Source of the DNA: DASPLH01 sp035627675
Lineage (GTDB): Bacteria > Acidobacteriota > Terriglobia > Terriglobales > Acidobacteriaceae
Assembly (NCBI GenBank): GCA_035627675.1
Contig: DASPLH010000163.1
Span: 1 to 12,417 of the forward strand
Reading direction: 5' to 3'
DNA length: 12,417 nucleotides
In this document: positions 5,997-12,417 of the stretch, one piece after another
Layout of the letters: each line of letters opens with the position of its first letter
Position numbering within the stretch: the first letter of the stretch is position 1
Position numbers and translations under genes: made by a program
Notes under the pieces: generated by a model
The model's database searches: none
Told to the model about the DNA's origin: nothing
Seen by the model: only the letters and a program-made list of their open reading frames with translations

Positions 5997-6012
5997 TGCA
6001 GCCCACGTACCA
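5997..6012 (-). promoter_or_regulatory. candidate sigma54 promoter of the lipoprotein gene
   Basis: On the minus strand TGGTACG (6012-6006), then TGGG, then CTGCA (6001-5997). The GG and GC pairs have the required 10-base separation. The -24 element matches 6 of 7 consensus positions and the -12 element 4 of 5. Predicted start near 5986, giving an 80-base leader. I saw no comparable sigma70 promoter here. Confidence 0.5.
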
Positions 6013-6065
6013 ATCCCAAGCTGCTGCTTATCAATCACTTGCACTCCCGCCGGGACGAGAGCTGG

Positions 6066-6080
6066 ATGTAGAAATTACAT
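6066..6080. promoter_or_regulatory. dyad ATGTA-N5-TACAT, candidate activator site
   Basis: ATGTA (6066-6070) and TACAT (6076-6080) are perfect inverted copies with a five-base spacer. The centre is about 87 bases upstream of the predicted sigma54 start at 5986. This matches the usual placement of enhancer-binding sites. It lies between the terminator of the upstream gene and the promoter. Confidence 0.4.
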
Positions 6081-6126
6081 TCGGCGATGCTGCTGTTTCG
6101 TAGGGAGAACGCTTGAGACAAACGAA

Positions 6127-6151
6127 AAGGCCACGGCGCAACCGTGGCCTT
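6127..6151 (-). terminator. intrinsic terminator of the Asp-box protein gene
   Basis: A perfect 10-bp stem AAGGCCACGG/CCGTGGCCTT (6127-6136 with 6142-6151) closes the loop CGCAA. On the minus strand it is followed by TTCGTTTG, giving a T-rich tail, and it begins about 17 bases after the stop at 6169. Confidence 0.85.
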
Positions 6152-6168
6152 CGACGTTCGACCGGCCT

Positions 6169-8160
6169 TTAGTTGCCGCCGCCGACCTGCCATTGGCTAT
6201 GGTTGGCCCGCTCCGAGCCTTCGCTGACGACCAGGCCGTTGTAGGCGGTTGCGGCAACGATGCGGCCGTTGCGCGTGATCGCGCGACGGAGCATGTGGTT
6301 GGCCTTCTGCGAGGCGGACCAGCTTCGTCCGCTGTCACGGCTTACGTAAACGACGTTCGCCTCGGCCGTCGCCACCATGACGCCGCCTTCGGCGTGATCG
6401 ATGCTGAACACGTTCCGGGCCGGGATGCCACCGATCACGTGCTCCCAGGTGCGGCCCTGGTCCGCGCTGCGGAATGCGCCTTCGCGCGTAGCGAGCCAGA
6501 TGGTGTCCTTCACGACCGTGACGTCGTAGATGCGCGTGATGTAGGCCGGAGCGCTCTTCAGTTCCCACTGCTGCCCTCCATCCTGCGAGATAGCGATGCT
6601 GCGCGCGCCGGCGCCAACGGCCAGTCCGCCGTCATGTGCAACGCTGAGGAAGTACGACTCACCGGAAACCGGGCCGCCGGTCCACGTCCTGCCACGGTCG
6701 GTGCTGCGCAGCAAGCCGGCATCGGTGGCCGCCAGCCACGTGTTTCCCGAGAGGTCGAGCCCGAGCGCGCGACGCGAGAGCGTTGTCCGGGTCACGATCG
6801 GCGCGAGCGGCTTCGGCTTCACCATCTTCCCTTTCACGCGAACTGCCTTCGGCGCGGGACGCGACTTCACGTTGACGATGCTGTTGATCGGCTCCCATTG
6901 CCGTGTCTGCGGCGAGAAGCGGTACAGCCCGCGATTCGTGGCTGCGACCAGCGTGCCGTCGGGCGACTGCTTCAAGTCGAACACGTCGCGGGTGCCAAGC
7001 CCGGCGCTCATCTGTGTCCAGACTTCTCCGCCATCGCGCGAAGTGAACACGCCGCCGAATTCCTTGTCGTTGACGACGCTGACGTAAAACGTTGACGCGT
7101 CCCTGGTGTCGGCGACCACCGAGGTGATCTGGCGATGAGAGAAGCCCGCGTTGGACGCGCGGAACGTGCCCGCCGCGTCCTCACTGCGGAAGACTCCGCC
7201 GCGGTCGGTGGCGATGAGCACGCGGTTCGGATTGCGAGGGTCGATCAGGACATCGTTGAGGATGAAGTTCGGAGGACTGACGCGCTTGAACGTCCTGCCG
7301 CCATCCACGGTCTTCCACAAACCTTCGGTCGTTCCGGCATACACGACCTGCGGATTCACCGGATCCTGCTGGAGCACGCGCGTGCGGCGCGCCGTGCCCG
7401 GTATGCCCTGCACCTTGCTGAAGCGTTCGCCGGCCGAGTCGCTGCGGTAAATCCCCGAGCACGCGCTGGCGAACACTACCTGCGGATTGCTGCGGTCGAT
7501 GATGATGGAAAACACGTCCGAATCATCGATCATGCCGGTCTTGATGTTGTGCCAGTTCCTGCCGCCGTCCGTGGTCTTCCACGGCAGGTGCCACGTGCCC
7601 GCGTAGATGATCTCGGGATCGTTGCGGTCGAGGGCCAGCGATTCGAAATTGCGCAGGTCCGGATGATTGTCCGGCGTGATCTTGCTCCAGTGTGCTCCGC
7701 GGTCGGTGGAGCGGAACACTCCGTCCAATGCTCCCACGACCAGGATCTTCGGGTCCTTTTCGGCCAGGGTGAACGCGCGGATGCTTTTGCCCTTCATCGC
7801 CTCAATCGGCTTCCACGTGCGGCCGCCATCCGTCGATCGGAACAGGTCGCCGTTTGTCTCTTCCACGCTCCACGCGGCCACGTAGATGGTGTTGGGGTCC
7901 GATGGGTCGAACACGATGTGATCGAGGACGTAGTCGTCGCGACGGCCGAAGTGCGATGTCGCTTTCCAGGTGCGGCCGCCGTCGCGGGATTCGAACATCT
8001 GCCCAGCGCTGGTTCCCAGCAGCACGCGGTCGGGATTGCGAGGATCATAGGCCAGGGCGCGAGCGTCTCCGCCTTCGGGCCCAAGGGACTTCCATTGCGC
8101 CTGCACACCGCCGGCGAGCAACAGCACCATCAGCACAGCCAGGATCGAATACCTTCTCAT
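6169..8160 (-). CDS. Secreted Asp-box (BNR/sortilin-like) beta-propeller protein
   Basis: A 663-residue protein. A Sec signal peptide (residues 1-21, ending GGVQA before QW) is followed by about 13 Asp-box motifs of the form S-x-D-G-G-x-T-W: clear at 58, 109, 151, 196, 284, 374, 486, 525, 565 and 607, degenerate near 240, 326 and 416. Asp-boxes mark BNR/VPS10-type propellers seen in sialidases, sortilin, YCF48-like and glycoside-hydrolase-like proteins. No catalytic set for a sialidase is evident, so I call only the fold. A basic Pro/Lys-rich insert (about 428-464) splits the repeats into a nine-repeat N-terminal set and a four-repeat C-terminal set. The ATG at 8160 is preceded by GAGGTTG; an upstream extension to 8364 is in frame but carries no signal. 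Probably periplasmic or exported. Flanked by terminators on both sides; I found no good promoter. Confidence 0.9.
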   Translation of the reverse strand: MRRYSILAVLMVLLLAGGVQAQWKSLGPEGGDARALAYDPRNPDRVLLGTSAGQMFESRDGGRTWKATSHFGRRDDYVLDHIVFDPSDPNTIYVAAWSVEETNGDLFRSTDGGRTWKPIEAMKGKSIRAFTLAEKDPKILVVGALDGVFRSTDRGAHWSKITPDNHPDLRNFESLALDRNDPEIIYAGTWHLPWKTTDGGRNWHNIKTGMIDDSDVFSIIIDRSNPQVVFASACSGIYRSDSAGERFSKVQGIPGTARRTRVLQQDPVNPQVVYAGTTEGLWKTVDGGRTFKRVSPPNFILNDVLIDPRNPNRVLIATDRGGVFRSEDAAGTFRASNAGFSHRQITSVVADTRDASTFYVSVVNDKEFGGVFTSRDGGEVWTQMSAGLGTRDVFDLKQSPDGTLVAATNRGLYRFSPQTRQWEPINSIVNVKSRPAPKAVRVKGKMVKPKPLAPIVTRTTLSRRALGLDLSGNTWLAATDAGLLRSTDRGRTWTGGPVSGESYFLSVAHDGGLAVGAGARSIAISQDGGQQWELKSAPAYITRIYDVTVVKDTIWLATREGAFRSADQGRTWEHVIGGIPARNVFSIDHAEGGVMVATAEANVVYVSRDSGRSWSASQKANHMLRRAITRNGRIVAATAYNGLVVSEGSERANHSQWQVGGGN

Positions 8161-8304
8161 CAGCCAACCTCGATTTGGTCCTTCGGTCCTCGTGTTCGTG
8201 GTCTCCCAAATCGTGGGGACGGGATCGGAGCCCCGCGAAAACCAGGTTGACCTAGCTTCCCTGTTCGGCGCTGCTCCGGCAACGGTACGAAAGCACAAAT
8301 GCAA

Positions 8305-8341
8305 TCGGCCGGTAGGACAGTGCGAACCTCCTACCGGCCGA
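8305..8341 (-). terminator. intrinsic terminator of the OmpA-like gene
   Basis: A perfect 13-bp stem TCGGCCGGTAGGA/TCCTACCGGCCGA (8305-8317 with 8329-8341) encloses an 11-base loop. On the minus strand TTGCATTTGTGC follows, giving a broken T-rich tail. It begins about 43 bases after the stop at 8385 and separates this gene from the Asp-box gene. The remaining gap 8161-8304 shows nothing else I can support. Confidence 0.8.
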
Positions 8342-8384
8342 CGAGTTGTCATCGAACTACTCAACTAAGTTTTCTTGCAACAGC

Positions 8385-9893
8385 TTAGCGGCGTGCCTTC
8401 CGTCCCTTCGGCTTGGCTGCCGTTTCGTCAACGGCCGTAGTGTCCGGCTCGGTGAAGCTCGCGCCTGTCGGAACGATCCAGATATCGGCCGAGTCCCCGG
8501 TACCGGTGCTCTTGCGGAGCTCGATACGGGTCGGATCGATACCCTTCTCATCGACCAGGTACGCCTTCGTGTTCACCGCACGCTGCGCGGCAAGATTCTT
8601 GACGCGCTTCGTGTCCGCGCCGTTGCCAACGACGACGGCGCGCGCATCGGCTTCCCGCTGCAAGCGAAGAGCGACGTCGTCGAGCACGGCCTTGGCCGCG
8701 TTATCCACACGCGCCGGACGCTTGGTATCCGGGAAGTAAACCGAGTTGATCTTGCTCGCCGCCGGCGGCGGAGGCGGAACTTCGACGTTCACCGATGTGC
8801 TGCCGCTCGCCGTCAGGCCACGGTCGTCGCTGACCTGGCAGGTGACATTGATCGGACCAGCCGGTGCGCCAGCCGTGTCCAGCGTGGCGGTGGCTTCGGT
8901 GCCCGTGATCTTGCCGGCCGTCGCGGTGTACTGGTAGGTCAGCGGACGGTTGTCGGGGCTGGTTGCGGTCGAGGTGATCGTAACCGGATCGCCGGCCCGG
9001 ACCGTCTGCGCGCCGGCAGCGCACGAGATGGTCGGCGGACGCTTCGGCGGTTCGTTGATCGTGAAGGCGGCGTTGCAACTCGCCGTCTGCTGGTGCTTGC
9101 CTTTGCCGTTGTCCGTAACCTTGGCGGTCACCGTGTAGCTGCCCGGAGCCAGACCAGTGGTATCGATCTCGGTCGTGGCAGCGGTTCCGGCTGTCTTTCC
9201 ACCCGTCGTGGTCCAGCTGTAGCTCAACACGCGCTTGGGCAGGAACCCGGTCGGGGTCACGGTCGCGCGAACGGGTTCTCCGGCCATCACAGCGGCAGGT
9301 TCCACCGTGCAAGCGGCGGATACGGGACCTTCGAGCGGCGGAGCGCCGAGCTTCAGAACCAGTCCACCCTGGAGTCGCGCGCCGTTCCACGCATTCTCAG
9401 TGGTGCCAGGCGAAGAGTACTCGGTGCGAATGTAATCGGCCTGGAACAAACGAACCGAAAGATAACGATGCGCTTCGATGTCGAGACCGCCACCCACGGC
9501 GGCAGTCAGAACGTCGTCATCGGGCTGAACCTTCGGACCGACGTGGCTGAAACCAACAAGGGCGTGCACGAAAGGAGAAATCTGTTCGGTGCGGTACTTC
9601 AGCTGCGGACCGAACAGGAACTGATGAACATTGATCGCTTCGTTGTAGTGGCCGCCCATCTCAGCGGTGACGCCGAGCCAGCGGTTGAAGTTCCAGGTAA
9701 AGCTGCCGTCCCAACCCTTGTTCATGTCGGGCGCTTTGGTCGTACCAAGGTCGCCGCCCGGGTGATACCAGGAGTAGCCACCGAAAATCTCAGCCTTCGG
9801 TGTCGGGACATCCTGCGCAAGCACAAACGGGGTAATCGCGAGCAGCAGCACGAGACACACGAAGTGTCTCGTTGAAACTCGACTGAGTGCCAT
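8385..9893 (-). CDS. Outer-membrane protein: beta-barrel + two Ig/PKD-like domains + OmpA-like domain
   Basis: A 502-residue protein. The signal peptide ends at about A26 (FVLA before QDVP). Residues 32-183 alternate aromatic and polar strands (AEIFGGYSWY, ISPFVHALVGFSHV, LQGGLVLKLG) like an Opacity/OmpW-type barrel. Two Ig/PKD-like domains follow at about 190-282 and 286-372, each with one cysteine pair (C195/C273 and C291/C352) that could form a disulfide. A PPPPP linker precedes an OmpA-like domain (about 380-475) with N433-LAAQ-R438-A, the peptidoglycan-binding signature NxxLSxxRA in relaxed form. The tail is basic (KPKGRKARR). It should tether outer membrane to cell wall while exposing Ig domains, by family analogy. 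The ATG at 9893 has TGGAGGA six bases upstream. A sigma70-like promoter lies at 9984-10012. Confidence 0.9.
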   Translation of the reverse strand: MALSRVSTRHFVCLVLLLAITPFVLAQDVPTPKAEIFGGYSWYHPGGDLGTTKAPDMNKGWDGSFTWNFNRWLGVTAEMGGHYNEAINVHQFLFGPQLKYRTEQISPFVHALVGFSHVGPKVQPDDDVLTAAVGGGLDIEAHRYLSVRLFQADYIRTEYSSPGTTENAWNGARLQGGLVLKLGAPPLEGPVSAACTVEPAAVMAGEPVRATVTPTGFLPKRVLSYSWTTTGGKTAGTAATTEIDTTGLAPGSYTVTAKVTDNGKGKHQQTASCNAAFTINEPPKRPPTISCAAGAQTVRAGDPVTITSTATSPDNRPLTYQYTATAGKITGTEATATLDTAGAPAGPINVTCQVSDDRGLTASGSTSVNVEVPPPPPAASKINSVYFPDTKRPARVDNAAKAVLDDVALRLQREADARAVVVGNGADTKRVKNLAAQRAVNTKAYLVDEKGIDPTRIELRKSTGTGDSADIWIVPTGASFTEPDTTAVDETAAKPKGRKARR

Positions 9894-9983
9894 GTAAATC
9901 CTCCAGAACTCTGGCAAACAACAATAAAACAATGGAATTGCGGGCCGAAAACGGCGGGAAATGCACCGGCCGCGTGCAAGGCG

Positions 9984-10012
9984 ATTGTACAGCACAAGCC
10001 AGGAGCTTTGAA
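9984..10012 (-). promoter_or_regulatory. sigma70-type promoter of the OmpA-like gene
   Basis: On the minus strand the -35 element is TTCAAA (10012-10007) and the -10 element TACAAT (9989-9984), with a 17-base spacer. The -10 differs from consensus at one position and the -35 at two. Transcription would start near 9976, leaving a leader of about 83 bases that includes an A/T-rich stretch. Confidence 0.5.
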
Positions 10013-10021
10013 GGAGTTAAG

Positions 10022-10046
10022 AGGTGCGCACACGGGGTGCGCACCT
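10022..10046 (-). terminator. intrinsic terminator of the Gly/Ser/Ala-rich secreted protein gene
   Basis: A perfect 10-bp stem AGGTGCGCAC/GTGCGCACCT (10022-10031 with 10037-10046) closes the loop ACGGG, beginning 33 bases after the stop at 10079. On the minus strand CTTAACTCCTTC follows. It abuts the promoter of the OmpA-like gene, so the two units are tightly packed but separate. Confidence 0.75.
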
Positions 10047-10078
10047 TGACACGTCACTTGAACAGCACTACCGGAACA

Positions 10079-11008
10079 TCACTCCTGCGAGGAACTGAGC
10101 ACGAGTTGCGTGCCGCTCTCGAGACGAACATTCCCACTCGTGGATGTCAGCAGCGAGCCTTGCGCTCCCGCCGAACCGCTTGTCGAGTTGGACAACTGGA
10201 TGTTCTTCAGCCCGAACACGCCGGAACTCGACGCCGTCAGCGATCCGGATGCGGAAGTCGCTCCGCCGATGGTCGAGCCGGCAGCCGAGCCAACCCCGCC
10301 GATCGTGTTGCCCACCATGCCGGTAGCGCTGCCCACGGTGTTGGTAACCCCGCCGAGCAGCCCGCCACCGGAGTTACCGCCCCGCGGTGCGGAGCCCATG
10401 TCCGGCGACGCGCTCGTAATGGTGGAGAGATCGGCCGCCGATACGACCTGCGCCGGAGGCGCAACGGCTTTGATCAGTGCGTTGATCTGCACTTCCTGCC
10501 CGTTCTTCAGAACCGCTTTATCGAAAATCACGCCGAGCGTCGATTCCGCGCTGCCTTTCGTCTTCGCCTTGGCTTCGGTCACGTGGCCAAAGAGCTTGGA
10601 GCCCTTCGGGATCTTCGCACCATTCGCTGCGTGCGCTTCGTGTGTGGTCTTCGCTACGACCTCGTCGCCCACCTTGGCCTTTTTCACGTCAACCGTCTTG
10701 GTGAGCACAGCCTGGATTGCCGTGCTGCCGGCGGCGTTGGCCGCGGCCGGATTCGCGGCTTCGACCTGCTTCGCCGCGTGCGCGCTGTGCTCCAGGCCCG
10801 CTGCCGCCTTGCCCGAGTCGGTCACGGCATTCACGCCCGACTGCGTCGCCGCCGAGGCGCCGCTGTTCACCGCCGAGCCTGCCGCCCCTGTCTGCACCTC
10901 GGAATTCACTGCCGCCGAACCGGAGCTTTGTGCGCCAGCCGTCGTCTGTGCAAAGGCCAGGCTACTGACCGCCACCACCGCCACTGCTATGACCCAAAAC
11001 TTCCTCAT
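10079..11008 (-). CDS. Secreted Gly/Ser/Ala-rich envelope protein
   Basis: A 309-residue protein of unknown function. A Sec signal peptide (MRKFWVIAVAVVAVSSLAFA, cleavage before Q21) is followed by an Ala/Ser/Gly/Asn-rich low-complexity region (22-95). Then comes a beta-rich domain (about 98-182) with VGDEVVAK and IPKGSKLFGHVTEAK that aligns by eye with the lipoprotein at 5175 (GDSF and APAGADVAGRVVAAK). A Gly/Ser repeat region (205-262) has GG and SA doublets at regular spacing (GGLLGGVTNTVGSATGMVG). The end is VRLESGTQLVLSSSQE, echoing the PSGTPVTVRL found at the N-terminal edge of the lipoprotein domain. The ATG at 11008 has AAGGAGG five bases upstream; the frame is open to 11239 but that stretch is promoter DNA. 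Divergent from an NtrC-type activator, with a sigma54-type promoter between them. Confidence 0.87.
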   Translation of the reverse strand: MRKFWVIAVAVVAVSSLAFAQTTAGAQSSGSAAVNSEVQTGAAGSAVNSGASAATQSGVNAVTDSGKAAAGLEHSAHAAKQVEAANPAAANAAGSTAIQAVLTKTVDVKKAKVGDEVVAKTTHEAHAANGAKIPKGSKLFGHVTEAKAKTKGSAESTLGVIFDKAVLKNGQEVQINALIKAVAPPAQVVSAADLSTITSASPDMGSAPRGGNSGGGLLGGVTNTVGSATGMVGNTIGGVGSAAGSTIGGATSASGSLTASSSGVFGLKNIQLSNSTSGSAGAQGSLLTSTSGNVRLESGTQLVLSSSQE

Positions 11009-11034
11009 GCCATCCTCCTTGGGAACGAGGTCCC

Positions 11035-11052
11035 CGATTGTGAGCACAATCG
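11035..11052. promoter_or_regulatory. perfect 8-bp inverted repeat at the predicted transcription start
   Basis: CGATTGTG (11035-11042) and CACAATCG (11045-11052) flank a two-base AG spacer. It begins 27 bases upstream of the ATG at 11008, directly abuts the -12 element and covers the predicted start at 11042. It could be a repressor operator or a hairpin at the mRNA 5' end. The half-sites resemble the LacI-family TTGTGAGC pattern, but no regulator of that family is in the window. Confidence 0.5.
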
Positions 11053-11068
11053 TGCAAATCTGTGACCA
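11053..11068 (-). promoter_or_regulatory. candidate sigma54 promoter of the Gly/Ser/Ala-rich protein gene
   Basis: On the minus strand TGG (11068-11066), eight bases, then TTGCA (11057-11053). GG and GC are exactly 10 bases apart, and the -12 element is a full match. The -24 element is weaker (TGGTCAC). Predicted start near 11042, 34 bases before the ATG. A 10-bp palindrome CCAGATCTGG (11066-11075) overlaps the -24 region. Confidence 0.45.
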
Positions 11069-11140
11069 GATCTGGATCGTTGGCTCGCCAAAACTCCCCG
11101 GGACTACGTTTTCAGTAGGATGCATCAGAGTACCTGCTGG

Positions 11141-11209
11141 TTTTCCGTGACCGTTTGCACCAGAAATTGAGCAGAGAACCTTCCGCGAAAGGAAAATCTC
11201 ACGGCAAAA
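11141..11209. repeat. inverted pair TTTTCCGTGA / TCACGGCAAAA in divergent gap
   Basis: TTTTCCGTGA (11141-11150) and TCACGG-C-AAAA (11199-11209) are inverted copies with one inserted base, 48 bases apart. They lie between the two divergent genes, centred about 133 bases upstream of the predicted sigma54 start. The half-sites could bind one of the regulators. The rest of the 302-base gap holds the promoters listed separately. Confidence 0.3.
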
Positions 11210-11234
11210 GTTACACAGTGCACCTTTCCTGCAT

Positions 11235-11262
11235 CTCACAATTCGTATCTGGGCCCCATAAT
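11235..11262 (+). promoter_or_regulatory. possible sigma70 promoter of the second activator gene
   Basis: CTCACA (11235-11240) and CATAAT (11257-11262) are separated by 16 bases and match 4 and 5 of 6 consensus positions. Transcription would begin near 11270, about 41 bases before the ATG at 11311. No -24/-12 element is visible on this strand. Confidence 0.35.
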
Positions 11263-11310
11263 CTACAGAGCCAAGCAGTGGGTGCTGTCCGCCCGCGAAG
11301 GATACGTGTC

Positions 11311-12417
11311 ATGAGTTCCGAGAAGGTCCTCATCGTTGAAGATGAAGAGAACGAGCGTTCCGGCCTTGCAGAACTGGTCTCCGCATGGGGTTATCGCACG
11401 GAAACGGCGCGCGACGGAGTAGAGGGCGTGGAGAAAGTCGATTCCTGGACTCCGGGAATCGTCGTCACCGACCTGAAGATGCCACGCATGGACGGCATGG
11501 AGCTTCTGGAGCGTATCGCGCACTCCCCGCAGGAGATCGCGGTCATCCTGCTCACCGCCCAAGGCTCGATCGATGCCGCCGTGGCGGCGATGAAACTGGG
11601 CGCTTACGACTTCATCGAAAAGCCGGTCAATCCGACCCGCCTGCGCAACATCCTTCAGAATGCCTCGCGGCAACGCGGCACCGAGCGCGAACTGGAAGCT
11701 ACCCGGCGCATGCTGCGCGACAGCGGCCAGTTGGGTTCGCTGGTGGGAGCGTCCAAAAAGATGCAGGAGGTCTTCCACCTGGTGGAACTCGTGGCGCCGA
11801 GCACGGCGTCTGTCCTCATCACCGGCGAGAGCGGCACGGGCAAGGAGCTGGTCGCCCGCACGATCCACGAGCTGAGTCCGCGCAAGAACAAGCCGTTCAT
11901 CGCCATCAACTGCGCGGCGATTCCCGACACGCTGATCGAAAGCGAAATCTTCGGACACGAGAAGGGCGCATTTACCGGCGCGCTGGAGCGGCGCACGGGG
12001 TGCTTCGAGCTGGCCGAGGGCGGCACCCTGCTGCTGGACGAGATCGGCGAAATGCCGGTCGGAACACAGGCGAAGCTGCTGCGCGTCCTCGAGGACCGGA
12101 AGCTGCGGCGGCTGGGCAGCAAGTCCGAAACGGCAATCGACGTCCGGGTGCTCGCGGCGACCAACAAGATCCCGGAAGAGGCGGTTGCCAAAGGCGAGTT
12201 GCGCAACGATCTGTACTACCGGTTGAACGTGTTCAACATCCACATGCCGCCGCTGCGGGAGCATCGGGAAGACCTCCCGAACCTCGTGCACGCCATGATC
12301 AAGGAGATGAACTCGAAGCATCAGCGCAACGTGCGCACGGCCAGCGACGCCGTGATGCAGATCTTCCAGGGGTACTCATGGCCCGGCAACGTCCGCGAAC
12401 TGCGAAACTCGCTGGAG
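11311..12417 (+). CDS. NtrC-family sigma54-dependent response regulator (partial, right edge)
   Basis: The 369 residues visible are open at the right edge. The receiver (1-120) has acidic residues E10/D11, phosphoacceptor D54 in VVTDLKMP, T82 and K104 in FIEKPVNP. The AAA+ domain (about 143 onwards) has Walker A GESGTGKE at 172-179, GAFTGA at 219-224 and Walker B LLLDEIGE with D243/E244. The sequence stops at the WPGNVREL sensor II region, so the DNA-binding helix-turn-helix is outside the window. It should activate sigma54 promoters when phosphorylated. The ATG at 11311 has AAGGA eight bases upstream. It diverges from the Gly/Ser/Ala-rich secreted protein gene, whose promoter looks sigma54-dependent. 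It is clearly distinct from the activator at 2990 (for example VEDEE versus VVDDE, and a different linker). No histidine kinase is seen next to it. Confidence 0.95.
   Translation, partial: MSSEKVLIVEDEENERSGLAELVSAWGYRTETARDGVEGVEKVDSWTPGIVVTDLKMPRMDGMELLERIAHSPQEIAVILLTAQGSIDAAVAAMKLGAYDFIEKPVNPTRLRNILQNASRQRGTERELEATRRMLRDSGQLGSLVGASKKMQEVFHLVELVAPSTASVLITGESGTGKELVARTIHELSPRKNKPFIAINCAAIPDTLIESEIFGHEKGAFTGALERRTGCFELAEGGTLLLDEIGEMPVGTQAKLLRVLEDRKLRRLGSKSETAIDVRVLAATNKIPEEAVAKGELRNDLYYRLNVFNIHMPPLREHREDLPNLVHAMIKEMNSKHQRNVRTASDAVMQIFQGYSWPGNVRELRNSLE

Noticed and set aside
8229..8244. GG-N10-GC spacing upstream of the Asp-box gene on the minus strand
   Set aside because: Apart from the spacing, neither the -24 nor the -12 element resembles consensus (TGGTTTT and GGGCT).
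5407..8250. Long plus-strand open frames (5407-7095 and 7135-8250)
   Set aside because: They are antisense to the lipoprotein and Asp-box genes; the minus-strand products have signal peptides and repeats, the plus-strand ones do not.
8346..11150. Plus-strand open frames over the OmpA-like and Gly/Ser/Ala-rich protein genes
   Set aside because: They are shadows; the minus strand has Shine-Dalgarno sequences, signal peptides and terminators in register.
1..12417. CRISPR array, insertion sequence, transposase or phage genes
   Set aside because: No regularly spaced repeats, no transposase or integrase motifs and no terminal inverted repeats with target duplications were seen.

Overview
The window is GC-rich bacterial chromosome and looks acidobacterial (Terriglobia-like). 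This is an inference from the gene mix: OmpA/PKD and glycine-rich secreted proteins, an lmo0937-type membrane peptide, an Asp-box propeller, NtrC-type regulators, and a dispersed palindrome whose spurious translations read AGETPAL and GRDARAT. No rRNA or species-level marker is present. Nearly all genes lie on the minus strand. The exceptions are a tRNA and the last, truncated regulator.

Layout. (1) 1-1629, minus: the N-terminal two thirds of the ATP-dependent helicase HrpB, running off the left edge. (2) 1756-1992, plus: a tRNA-Leu(CAG) unit with a sigma70-type promoter and an intrinsic terminator. (3) 2156-2302, minus: a 48-residue lmo0937-type membrane protein. (4) 2403-4858, minus: a three-gene signalling operon. 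In transcription order it encodes a small protein with a histidine-kinase-like DHp hairpin but no ATPase domain, an NtrC-type sigma54 activator, and a protein that looks like a degenerate receiver joined to a degenerate DHp hairpin with Ser in place of His. (5) 5175-5906, minus: a lipoprotein with a glycine zipper. (6) 6169-8160, minus: a secreted Asp-box (BNR) beta-propeller. (7) 8385-9893, minus: an outer-membrane protein with a beta-barrel, two Ig/PKD-like domains and an OmpA-like domain. (8) 10079-11008, minus: a secreted Gly/Ser/Ala-rich protein that shares a domain with the lipoprotein. (9) 11311-12417, plus: a second NtrC-type activator, cut by the right edge.

The most coherent theme is sigma54 control. 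A -24/-12 element matching the core consensus lies directly in front of the signalling operon. Weaker elements with exact GG-N10-GC spacing lie in front of the lipoprotein gene and the Gly/Ser/Ala-rich secreted gene. Each of those two envelope genes is the nearest gene to one of the activators, and the two proteins share a domain. My working model is that two sigma54 activators control related envelope proteins, and that the first is wired to an unusual set of detached phosphotransfer-like domains. The promoters and dyads are read by eye; the regulatory links are inference.

Well-formed hairpin terminators separate the envelope genes (5106-5133, 6127-6151, 8305-8341, 10022-10046), so they are probably single-gene units rather than one operon.
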